Assembly: GCA_003163855.1 (NCBI GenBank)
Contig: PLRJ01000043.1
Span: 1,911 to 35,591 of the forward strand
Direction: 5' to 3'
DNA from: Bryobacterales bacterium
GTDB taxonomy: Bacteria > Acidobacteriota > Terriglobia > Bryobacterales > Bryobacteraceae
DNA length: 33,681 nucleotides
Part shown: in pieces, positions 22,301-29,823 of the stretch
Layout: each line of letters opens with the position of its first letter
How positions within the stretch are numbered: position 1 is the stretch's first letter
Notes under the pieces: model-generated
What the model was told of the DNA's origin: nothing
Database searches by the model: none
The model's input: only the letters and a program-made list of their open reading frames with translations
Position numbers and translations under genes: made by a program

Positions 22301-23110
22301 TGGTTCGGAACCAACACCGATATTACCGAGCAACTGGAGACACAAGAGGAACTGCGCCGGGCGAACCAGGATCTGGAGCAGTTCGCCTTTTCCGCTTCCC
22401 ACGATTTGCAGGAGCCTCTGCGTACCATGGCCGTTCACTCCCAACTGCTACAGAGACGCTACGCTTCGAAACTCGATGCCGATGCCGAGGTTTTAATCAA
22501 GCGGGTAGTTGAGGGATCGCAGCGCATGAGTGAGATGGTATCCGATCTGCTTGCCTACTTGCACGCCGCTTCAATAGATGACGGACCGGTGGAGCCGGTT
22601 GATACAGAGGCTGTACTCGGAGAGGCGTTATCCTCTCTGGGCAATTCAATCCGCGAAAGCAAGGCTGAGGTGACTCATGATGCGCTGCCGCAAATAGCAG
22701 TAAACCCCATACATCTTCATCAACTCCTTCAAAACCTTATCGGTAACGCGTTAAAGTATCGTAAAGACGGCGAAAGGCCGCGGGTGCACATCTCGGCGAG
22801 CCCGGTCGGCCCATTCAGACAGTTCGCCATTAAAGACAACGGGATTGGTATTGAACCCCGGTTTCACAAGCAAGTGTTTGGTGTCTTCAAACGGCTGCAT
22901 GCAAGGAATGGAAAGTACTCGGGCACCGGTGTGGGGCTGGCTATCTGCCAGAGAATTGTAGAACGCTATGGTGGCCGAATATGGTTAGAATCGGAGCCCG
23001 ACAGAGGAACGACGTTCTATTTCACTGTCCCGGCAATTGCAGGGGCGGGACGGGATGTGACGGAATTAAGAAGCGTAACGCTGAAGGCTGACCAACTTAG
23101 CCGTTCATGA
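19301..23110 (+). CDS. Hybrid sensor histidine kinase with two kinase cores and a receiver
   Basis: A 1269-residue soluble protein with no clear transmembrane segment. Domains in order: PAS-like (about 30-170, LDWSLTALGPIELWPQSLRT, common at the start of such kinases); GAF-like (about 180-340); HisKA with H363 (SNVSHEFRTPLTL); HATPase (about 465-575, N box NLLSNAFKYT, GTGIGLAL); receiver (about 636-750, phosphoacceptor D687 in LADVMMPELDG); two PAS domains (about 780-890 and 895-1015); second HisKA with H1034 (SASHDLQEPLRTM, phytochrome-kinase type); second HATPase (about 1135-1250, NLIGNALKYR, GTGVGLAI). Both kinase cores look intact. No output domain or partner regulator is adjacent. Its last 6 bases overlap the 3' end of the minus-strand oxidoreductase. 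Confidence 0.9.
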   Translation: MLNSNLQVGANKSSPGFLARGGEMGERMRGLDWSLTALGPIELWPQSLRTAVSICLNSRFPMILWWGPQLTVLYNDGYIPVLGTKHPERALGLPGHEVWAEVWPVIEPLLRQVMEKGEANWADDMQLFLNRSGYPEECYFRFSYSPISDESGGIGGVFTPVSDTTQRVVAERRLRTLRELAERSNRAQTVERAYASAAETLAENPYDIPFAAIYQVTQDGQEAHLAATAGIAPGSPVTPDIIQLHTADDSPVAEAARRGGVQTLSHLELLNALPPGPWGDRPSAVVIHPVTKPIQGEAESFLLAGVSARKHLDDEYCGFLEMVAKQMGTALAAARAYEDEKQRAEALAELDRAKTAFFSNVSHEFRTPLTLMLAPLEEVLSAAGELPSKLAGPLKVAHRNALRLQKLVNTLLDFSRIEAGRMQASFEATDLAEYTADLASTFRSVMENAGLTFVIDCPPLSEPVWIDREMWEKVVLNLLSNAFKYTLEGSVVIRMREAGGCGVISVSDTGIGISEEELPRLFERFHRVENEHGRTQEGTGIGLALVAELVKMHGGAVSVESQPRAGSTFTVSLPLGSAHLPLERLTAPRPHSFQKASVASYVEEAGRWLPDRQCETEDAEKRQPAQSLLPSPPEETEGFVLLADDNADMRDYVGKLLRKRYEVETACNGNEALNKALEKPPDLVLADVMMPELDGFELLKALRASSITKNIPVILLSARAGEESRSEGMDAGADDYLVKPFTARELTARVGAHLRLSRLRKRSEKREAELRAEAEAARDRALDVLESITDGFFTLDKDWCFTYVNSTGERLLGATFDELRGKNHWDLYPSSVGTLAEHEYRRAVDEGRSVEFEIFYAPWQKWFAVKAYPTTTGGLSIYFRDITHNKQAAEALHDSEKRFRELADNISQFAWMAEASGNVFWFNKRWHDYTGTTLEETQGWGWQTVHHPDHVRRVTEGIKRCFESGQVWEDTFPLRDKDGRWRWFLSRARPIHDQEGKIVRWFGTNTDITEQLETQEELRRANQDLEQFAFSASHDLQEPLRTMAVHSQLLQRRYASKLDADAEVLIKRVVEGSQRMSEMVSDLLAYLHAASIDDGPVEPVDTEAVLGEALSSLGNSIRESKAEVTHDALPQIAVNPIHLHQLLQNLIGNALKYRKDGERPRVHISASPVGPFRQFAIKDNGIGIEPRFHKQVFGVFKRLHARNGKYSGTGVGLAICQRIVERYGGRIWLESEPDRGTTFYFTVPAIAGAGRDVTELRSVTLKADQLSRS

Positions 23111-24100
23111 TAAATCGACAATCATCTTGCCAACATTGTCTCCATGGAAGAGCCCAAGGAAAGCTTGCACAGCGTTATCTATTCCCTTTACAACGGTCTC
23201 TTCATTCCGCACTTTGCCTGCTTTAACATAGCCGCCTACTTCCTGCTGGAACTCGCCCATCTGGTGCAGCCAGTCGGTAACGATCATGCCCTTGATAGTC
23301 AGGCGCTTGGTAACAATGTTGGATAAATTACTGGGTCCCGGTTGGGGCTTTTCATTGTTGTAACCAGAGATGCTCCCGCATGCCACTACGCGGCCATGAA
23401 CACGCAGCGCCGCCAAGGCCGCCTCTAAAGTTTCGCCGCCTACGTTGTCGAAATAAACATCAATACCGTCCGGCGCTTCGCGTTTCAGTTGGTCGCGAAC
23501 TGGAGCGGCTTTGTAATTAAACGCACGATCAAAGCCGCACTCTTCCAGCAGAACCCTGACCTTCTCCGCGGAACCGGCAGACCCGATCACGCGGCACCCG
23601 TGAATCTTTGCCAACTGGCCTGCCACGTTCCCCACCGCACCGGCCGCTCCCGAGATAAAGACCACATCGCCGGGCTTGACATTTATCAGCCTCAATCCCG
23701 CCCAAGCCGTAAGGCCGGTCATTCCAAGCGTTCCGAGATGAATCGACAGCGGAGTAAAGTCACGATTCACCGCACGCAGCATTTTAGCCGGCGCGACAAA
23801 GTATTCTCGCCAGCCGAAGATGGACGAAACCACGTCGCCAGCTTTGAAATCACTCGTGCGCGACTCGACCACCTCACCGATGGCGCCGCCGCTTAGCGGA
23901 TCTCCAACCTCAAACGGTGGCACATACGATTTCGTATCATTCATGCGCCCTCGCATGTACGGATCCACCGACATGCAGAGGTTCCGAATGAGCACTTCTC
24001 CTTCAGCCGGCGTCGCGATCTCTTGTTCCACAAGTTCAAAGTTGTCGTCCGAAGGCATCCCCTGCGGTCGCGACCTGAGCCGGATTTCTTTGCTGATCAT
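23105..24100 (-). CDS. NADP-dependent oxidoreductase, MDR family (CurA/PTGR-like)
   Basis: A 331-residue zinc-independent medium-chain reductase. VDPYMRGRMND (N-terminal domain) and VFISGAAGAVGNVAGQLAKI (cofactor-binding glycines), followed by GIDVYFDNVGGETLEAAL and NIVTKRLTIKGMIVTD, define the leukotriene B4 dehydrogenase/curcumin reductase group. These reduce the C=C bond of alpha,beta-unsaturated ketones and aldehydes with NADPH. I chose ATG 24100, preceded by AAGGA 10 bases upstream. Longer forms from ATG 24133 or TTG 24157 lack a ribosome binding site and run into the divergent promoter region. The 3' end shares the TCATGA overlap with the hybrid kinase stop. Confidence 0.9.
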   Translation of the reverse strand: MISKEIRLRSRPQGMPSDDNFELVEQEIATPAEGEVLIRNLCMSVDPYMRGRMNDTKSYVPPFEVGDPLSGGAIGEVVESRTSDFKAGDVVSSIFGWREYFVAPAKMLRAVNRDFTPLSIHLGTLGMTGLTAWAGLRLINVKPGDVVFISGAAGAVGNVAGQLAKIHGCRVIGSAGSAEKVRVLLEECGFDRAFNYKAAPVRDQLKREAPDGIDVYFDNVGGETLEAALAALRVHGRVVACGSISGYNNEKPQPGPSNLSNIVTKRLTIKGMIVTDWLHQMGEFQQEVGGYVKAGKVRNEETVVKGIDNAVQAFLGLFHGDNVGKMIVDLS

Positions 24101-24138
24101 TAAAGGGTGGTCCTTGCTTACGTTGGGCTGCATTAACT

Positions 24139-24144
24139 TATAAT
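24139..24144 (+). promoter_or_regulatory. Perfect -10 box close to the tricorn-like gene start
   Basis: TATAAT lies 15 bases before ATG 24160 with no ribosome binding site between, so the mRNA would carry only about 9 leader bases. The -35 is poor (TTGCTT, 19-base spacer). On the minus strand TATAAG (24142-24137) overlaps it and could serve the oxidoreductase. Confidence 0.5.
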
Positions 24145-24159
24145 GGCCACAATTCAATT

Positions 24160-27100
24160 ATGCGCACCGTAAGCCTCACTATCTTCATAATCCTTCTAAC
24201 ATTCATCAAGACCTCACCGCTGGCGGCACAAGCAAACCAGCATCTCCTTCTGCGAAGTCCTTCCATCAGTGCAACGCAAATTGTTTTTGAATACGCGAAT
24301 GACCTTTGGATTGTTTCCCGCGAAGGCGGAGACGCCAGGCAATTGACCAACGGAGTGGGACGCGAGTCCAACCCGTGCTTCTCGCCCGACGGAAGTCTGG
24401 TGGCTTTTACCGGTGAATACGAAGGAAACTCCGACATTTATGTCGTGCCATCGGGTGGTGGCGTACCACGCCGCCTTACGTACCATCCTGGCTACGACAG
24501 TGCGGTGGGCTGGACTCCCGACGGGAAAAACATTCTATTCAACTCACGGCGAGACAGCTTCGCCGACAGCGGACAACTCTACACCATTCCAGTAAATGGA
24601 GTGCTGCCCGTCGCCTTGCCTCTTCCGATGGCAGAAGGCGGCTGGTATTCGCCGGACGGGTCGCATATCGCCTATGAACCCGTGTTTCACTGGCAAGCGG
24701 CCTGGAAACGCTATCACGGAGGGCAAACTCTGAAGATCTGGATAGCAGATCTGGCAGACTCCAGCGTGACAGAGGTTCCCCGGGAAAACTCCAACGACTT
24801 TAATCCCATGTGGGTCGGGGAGAAAGTCTACTTTCTTTCTGACCGCAATGGCCCTATCAGTCTCTGGAGCTACGATGTTGCCTCGCACAAAGTCTCGGAA
24901 CTGGTTCCGAATAAAGGGCTCGATTTCAAATCCGCCTCGGCTAGCAAAGATGCCGTGGTTTATGAGCAATTCGGCTCGCTGCATCTGGTTGATCTGAAAT
25001 CCGGCCAGTCGCATCCCCTGACAATCAATGTCACGGCCGACTTGGCTGAAGTCCGGCCGCGCTTCGAGAAAATGAAAGCTAAGAACATTGATAACGCGGC
25101 CATTTCACCCACCGGCCAGCGTGCAGTCTTCCAAGCTCATGGCGATATTCTCACGGTGCCGGCAGACAAGGGCGACATTCGCAATCTCACTAATACGGTA
25201 GCCGTAGCTGAACGCGATCCGTCGTGGTCTCCGGATGGAAAATCGATCGCCTACTTCTCAGACGAAAGCGGTGAGTATGCGCTGCATATTCGCGATCAGA
25301 ACGGTTTAGGTGCTGTGACGAAAATCAATCTGGGGACGCCGCCGTCTTTCTTCTATTCGCCGGTATGGTCGCCCGACAATAAGAAGATTGCCTATACCGA
25401 CAAACGTCTCAACCTGTGGTATGTGGATCTCGACAAGAAGGTTCCAGTAAAGGTTGATACGGACCTTTACGACAGTCCCGGTTATGACATGCGTCCGCAT
25501 TGGTCGCCTGATAACGAGTGGATCGTGTACGCGAGGCAGATGCATAATCATCTGCATTCGATTTTTGTCTACTCGACAGCCACCGCGAAGACAACTCAAC
25601 TTACCGATACTTTAAGCGATGCATCCGCGCCCGATTTCGACAAGAGCGGTAAATATATCTACTTTCTGGCCAGCACCAACGCAGGATTAGGCAACGGCTG
25701 GATCGATATGACGAGCATCGCGCGCCCAGTCACCAGCGCCATCTATGTGATGGTTCTGCGAAAGGATCTTCCGTCCCCACTCGCGCCCCTCAGTGACGAT
25801 GAAAGCGCCGAGAAAAAGGACGACAAAGCCAAAGATGACAAAGACAAACCAGCTTTCAAAGTAAATATCGATTTCGACAAGATCAGCCAGCGCATTCTTG
25901 CCGTTCCCTTGCCTGAAAAGAATTACTTTGCCGTCACTCCTGGCAAGGAGGGCGTCATCTTCGTTCAGGAACGTCCTATTGTCGAATTAAACTACGGGCC
26001 GCCCAGTCTCATTGTCAGCAAGTTCGATTTTAAGACCCGCAAAACCGATCTCATTATCGGCGGAGTACAAAACTTTCAGCTATCCGCGAACGGTGAGAAA
26101 ATGCTGTATCTGCAAGGCGAGAATTGGTTCATTACAGGAGCTGAAGCTGCTCCGAAGCCGGGTGACGGCCAACTCAAGATTGCCGATATGGAGGTCTACG
26201 TCGATCCCAAGGCGGAGTGGAAGCAAATGTACCGGGAAGTGTGGCGGATTGAACGTGACTTCTTCTATGACCCTCATTTTCACGGCCTTGACTTGAATGG
26301 GGCGAAAGATTTCTACTCGGCCTGGAGTGAGAATATCAGCAGCCGGTCTGACTTGAATTATTTGTTCGAGGAAATGCTGGGTAATTTGAACGTCGGGCAT
26401 ATGTTCGTCGGAGGCGGAACGCAGCCGGAGGTGCCTGAAGTGAAGTGCGGGCTGCTTGGCGCCGACTACAAGATTGAAAATGGGCGCTATCGATTTACTA
26501 AAGTCTACGACGGTGAAAACTGGAACCCGCAACTACAGGCTCCACTGACGCAGCCGGGTGTGAATGTCGTTGCGGGCGAGTACTTGCTCGCGGTTCGTGG
26601 CCGTGAACTGCACTCCACCGATAATCTCTACAGTTTCTTTCAGGAGACAGCGGGTAAGCAGACAGTTTTGCGTGTTGGTCCCACTCCGGATGGAACGGGT
26701 GCGCGTGACGTGACTGTCGTTCCGGTGGAGAATGAAGCTTCGTTGCGGCATTTGGCATGGATTGAAGGTAACCGGCGTAAGGTGGATCAGCTTAGCGGAG
26801 GCAAACTCGCTTATGTTCATCTTCCCGACACGGCGAACGGCGGCTTTACCAGTTTCAACCGCTATTATTTCGCTCAAATTGGGAAGCTAGGAGCGGTGAT
26901 CGACGAAAGGTACAACCATGGAGGCGACATCGCCGACTACATCATCGAGTACCTGAATCGCAAGCCCATGGCTCGCATCACTACCCGCGAGGGTGAAGAC
27001 ATATCAGATCCCACCCAGGCGATTTACGGACCGAAAGTGATGATCATCAACCAATTTGCCGGTTCAGGAGGTGACGCTATGCCGTGGTATTTCCGCAAAG

Positions 27101-27420
27101 CCGGCGTGGGACCGTTAGTGGGTATGAAGACCTGGGGTGGCTTGGTCGGCATCGGGGGATACCCGCCTCTGCTTGACGGCGGAACAGTGATGGCGCCTCG
27201 CTGGGCGTTTTATGGCCTCTCGGGAGATTGGGAAGTTGAGAACCATGGCATCTCACCGGATATAGAGGTAGATCAAGACCCGAAACTCGTTCGCGAGGGT
27301 CACGATCCGCAGCTGGAACGGGCGGTCAGCACCGCTCTCGAACTACTGGAGAAGAATCCTCAACCAACTTACAAGCGGCCGCCGTATCCGGACTACCATC
27401 CCACTTTTCCCTTACGGTAA
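24160..27420 (+). CDS. Secreted tricorn-like S41 protease
   Basis: A 1086-residue protein with a signal peptide (cleavage after LAAQA near residue 25), two beta-propellers built of PD40 repeats (about 30-330 and 330-680, with repeated SPDGK-type turns), a helical domain, a PDZ-like region (about 770-860) and the C-terminal S41 core. The catalytic residues line up with archaeal tricorn: H747 (LNVGHMFVG), S969 (FAGSGGDAMPW) and E1027 (WEVENHG). The Ser-Glu spacing of 58 is the same as in tricorn. A charged linker (about 545-570, EKKDDKAKDDKDK) separates parts of propeller 2. Archaeal tricorn is cytosolic; this one appears to be exported. It degrades oligopeptides in the family. Its 3' end overlaps the convergent S9 gene by 9 bases. 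Confidence 0.9.
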   Translation: MRTVSLTIFIILLTFIKTSPLAAQANQHLLLRSPSISATQIVFEYANDLWIVSREGGDARQLTNGVGRESNPCFSPDGSLVAFTGEYEGNSDIYVVPSGGGVPRRLTYHPGYDSAVGWTPDGKNILFNSRRDSFADSGQLYTIPVNGVLPVALPLPMAEGGWYSPDGSHIAYEPVFHWQAAWKRYHGGQTLKIWIADLADSSVTEVPRENSNDFNPMWVGEKVYFLSDRNGPISLWSYDVASHKVSELVPNKGLDFKSASASKDAVVYEQFGSLHLVDLKSGQSHPLTINVTADLAEVRPRFEKMKAKNIDNAAISPTGQRAVFQAHGDILTVPADKGDIRNLTNTVAVAERDPSWSPDGKSIAYFSDESGEYALHIRDQNGLGAVTKINLGTPPSFFYSPVWSPDNKKIAYTDKRLNLWYVDLDKKVPVKVDTDLYDSPGYDMRPHWSPDNEWIVYARQMHNHLHSIFVYSTATAKTTQLTDTLSDASAPDFDKSGKYIYFLASTNAGLGNGWIDMTSIARPVTSAIYVMVLRKDLPSPLAPLSDDESAEKKDDKAKDDKDKPAFKVNIDFDKISQRILAVPLPEKNYFAVTPGKEGVIFVQERPIVELNYGPPSLIVSKFDFKTRKTDLIIGGVQNFQLSANGEKMLYLQGENWFITGAEAAPKPGDGQLKIADMEVYVDPKAEWKQMYREVWRIERDFFYDPHFHGLDLNGAKDFYSAWSENISSRSDLNYLFEEMLGNLNVGHMFVGGGTQPEVPEVKCGLLGADYKIENGRYRFTKVYDGENWNPQLQAPLTQPGVNVVAGEYLLAVRGRELHSTDNLYSFFQETAGKQTVLRVGPTPDGTGARDVTVVPVENEASLRHLAWIEGNRRKVDQLSGGKLAYVHLPDTANGGFTSFNRYYFAQIGKLGAVIDERYNHGGDIADYIIEYLNRKPMARITTREGEDISDPTQAIYGPKVMIINQFAGSGGDAMPWYFRKAGVGPLVGMKTWGGLVGIGGYPPLLDGGTVMAPRWAFYGLSGDWEVENHGISPDIEVDQDPKLVREGHDPQLERAVSTALELLEKNPQPTYKRPPYPDYHPTFPLR

Positions 27421-29760
27421 TGAGTCTTCTTCGGGACCGCTGGCCATGGCCGCGATTACGGCCGAGTAGGGTTTCATCTTGTACTCATACGGCGGAGTGC
27501 CGCCTGCGAGGTAGCGCACAAAATAATCCCAGCGGCGGCGCGTCATGTACTGCGACGCTGTTCCGTATCCATGGTTGGCGTTGGGAATGATCAGCAGGTC
27601 GAAATCCTTGTTGGCCTTGATGAGCGCATCCACTACCAGCATGGTGTTATTAGGCGGAACGTTTTCGTCCATCGTTCCGTGCGCCAGCAGAAGATGCCCT
27701 TTCAGGTCTTTTGCCGTTCGCTGGTTTGCCTGCGAATCGTAGTTGCTGGTGCCATCGGAGTTCTTCACCAGCAGGCCAGCCCACTTCTCGGCCCAATCGT
27801 CTTCGTAATCCCGGTTATCGTGATTCCCGCTCTCGCTAATACCAACCTTAAAGAAATCCGGATAATGAAACATGGCCGCGGCAGTGGCATTGCCACCGCC
27901 TGAGTGGCCGTACATCCCCACTCGAGTCAAGTCGATCCAGGGATACTTAGCTGCTAGTTCCTTCATACCGGCGACTTGATCGGGAATGGTGTTGTCTCCC
28001 AGATTGGCGTAGTAAGCTTCATGAAAATTCTTTGATCGCCATGGCGTCCCCATGCCATCGATGCACACCACAATGAAGCCCAGTTCAGCTAGAGGCTGCA
28101 GATCGCCGTGCGCGGGATTGAAACTCCGTCCGCCGCAGGAACCGGTTTGCGGGCCGGGATATACATAGTTGACGATTGGATATTTCCTGGAGGCGTCAAA
28201 GTTCGTGGGTTTAAAGAGAAGCCCATAAAGATCCGTCTTTCCGTCACGAGCCTTGACTGTAATAGGCATGGGAGGTGTCCATCCGGCAGCTTTCAACGGA
28301 GCAATGTCCTGGCGGCTTATCTCAGTCACCAGCTTTCCGGCGCTGTCTCGAACCAAAGCAATCTGGGGACTTGTCGGAGTGGAGTAGGTGTCTGTAAAGT
28401 AGCGGCCGTCGTTGGAGAGGCGCACCAGGTGGTCGGCATCCTCGGGCGTTAACAGCTTTTGCTGCGTTCCGTCGAATTTAATGCTGTAGAAATGCTCAAA
28501 ATAAGGGTCGCGGCCAACCTCTTTGCCGACAGCCACAAAATAGATGGTGCGCGTTTTTTCGTCTACCCGGAGCACCTGGGTGACGTTGCCTTCACCATGC
28601 GTAATCTGATGCTTCAATTTGCCACTTAACAAGTCGTACAAGTACAGCTGACCCCAGTTGTCGCGCTCACTGAACCATAGAATTTCGTTTGACTTCGGCA
28701 GATATTTCCAATTGACCTTGCCGTTACCGCTTTCATAGAACTTTGGCGCCGTCTCAGTCATCACTTCCCGAATCTCGCCAGTCGAGGTTTCGGCTACGCG
28801 CAGCCATTCCTGCTTATGGTCGCGTGAAGTGGATACAAATGCCAGATGGCTGCCGTCGTCGCTCCATTGCACGTCATCCCAGGCGCTGCCGCGGCAAACT
28901 ATGTCGTCACACAGAGTGGAGCGATGCTGGTCGGGGGGCATTTTGAACCGGATAGTTTTGCCGGTCTCCAGGTCAATGACTACTCGCTCAATCATCGTCA
29001 CATTGGTGTCGCCCACCAGCGGATATTTCCACGCCTTCAGGGTTGGATGCGAGTTCGTCACAGGAACAAGATACATCTCGCCGACTTTGCGCTGATCCTG
29101 TTGAAAGGTAGCGATCTTCTTTGAATCGGGCGACCACAGAACAATGGCATTCTCACTCTGTTTCCAGCCCGCATTGTCAGTGGCGTAGCCATAGTCTTTT
29201 ACTCCGTCAGTGGTTACTTGCTTTTCAATGCCGCTGGCTACGTCCCGCACCCACAGGTTGTAATCGCGAATGAAGGCGGCCTTCTGCTTATCAGGCGAAA
29301 GAGCGAACGGGGTTTTATCGGCCGGCATCTTCACCTTGGTGCAAGTTCCGTTGCCTTTTACATCGCAACGATACTGCTGTGAAGATATGCTGACAAGCAG
29401 GTCGGGGCCGAACGTCAAATCCGTTATCCGGAGATGTTTTGGATCTTCCTTCAAATCACCGCCCGAGGCTTCCTTCAACGCGGCGGCGAGTTTCTCGTGA
29501 TCGAAAGCCGGTTCCGTGGTCTTGCGCGCAGCGTCAAAGACCAGGTAGGTCCAGACAGCACCTTTGGTGTCGCGGTACCAGAAACGCGAATCGTCAATCC
29601 AGTGCGGCCTCACAATACCCGTGGCCGCCAGCGGAGTGACGTTGTAGCCCATGAATCGCTCAGCCCGGGCGTAATCCTCATCGGTGTACTGGCGTGGCTG
29701 TTGCGCCCATACAGCCGTGGAGAAAACAGCCAAAGTCATCAAAACTCGTTGTAGGGACAT
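27412..29760 (-). CDS. Secreted S9 family peptidase (DPP4-like, no EE motif)
   Basis: A 782-residue protein with a signal peptide (cleavage after VWAQ near residue 20), an N-terminal propeller (about 50-510) and an alpha/beta-hydrolase domain (about 520-782). The triad is S620 (GHSGGG), D698 (GTMDENVPPNN) and H730 (ANHGYG); the spacings of 78 and 32 equal those of DPP4 (S630, D708, H740). VYPGPQTGS holds the oxyanion tyrosine. The region where DPP4 has its double glutamate reads NAGWKQSENAIVLW, without an EE pair, so true dipeptidyl specificity is doubtful. GGAAGAGAG precedes the ATG. It lies between the convergent tricorn-like gene and the TonB receptor, which is 63 bases upstream on the same strand. 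Confidence 0.9.
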   Translation of the reverse strand: MSLQRVLMTLAVFSTAVWAQQPRQYTDEDYARAERFMGYNVTPLAATGIVRPHWIDDSRFWYRDTKGAVWTYLVFDAARKTTEPAFDHEKLAAALKEASGGDLKEDPKHLRITDLTFGPDLLVSISSQQYRCDVKGNGTCTKVKMPADKTPFALSPDKQKAAFIRDYNLWVRDVASGIEKQVTTDGVKDYGYATDNAGWKQSENAIVLWSPDSKKIATFQQDQRKVGEMYLVPVTNSHPTLKAWKYPLVGDTNVTMIERVVIDLETGKTIRFKMPPDQHRSTLCDDIVCRGSAWDDVQWSDDGSHLAFVSTSRDHKQEWLRVAETSTGEIREVMTETAPKFYESGNGKVNWKYLPKSNEILWFSERDNWGQLYLYDLLSGKLKHQITHGEGNVTQVLRVDEKTRTIYFVAVGKEVGRDPYFEHFYSIKFDGTQQKLLTPEDADHLVRLSNDGRYFTDTYSTPTSPQIALVRDSAGKLVTEISRQDIAPLKAAGWTPPMPITVKARDGKTDLYGLLFKPTNFDASRKYPIVNYVYPGPQTGSCGGRSFNPAHGDLQPLAELGFIVVCIDGMGTPWRSKNFHEAYYANLGDNTIPDQVAGMKELAAKYPWIDLTRVGMYGHSGGGNATAAAMFHYPDFFKVGISESGNHDNRDYEDDWAEKWAGLLVKNSDGTSNYDSQANQRTAKDLKGHLLLAHGTMDENVPPNNTMLVVDALIKANKDFDLLIIPNANHGYGTASQYMTRRRWDYFVRYLAGGTPPYEYKMKPYSAVIAAMASGPEEDSLP

Positions 29761-29823
29761 AAAGCTCTCTTCCGTGATCGAAGTTTTGAGGATAGCAATA
29801 CGAAGAGCGCGCGGGTGTTGGAG

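Noticed and set aside
24101..24157. Longer oxidoreductase starting at TTG 24157 or ATG 24133
   Set aside because: Neither has a ribosome binding site, both would cover the divergent promoter region, and the family starts near ATG 24100, which has AAGGA in place.
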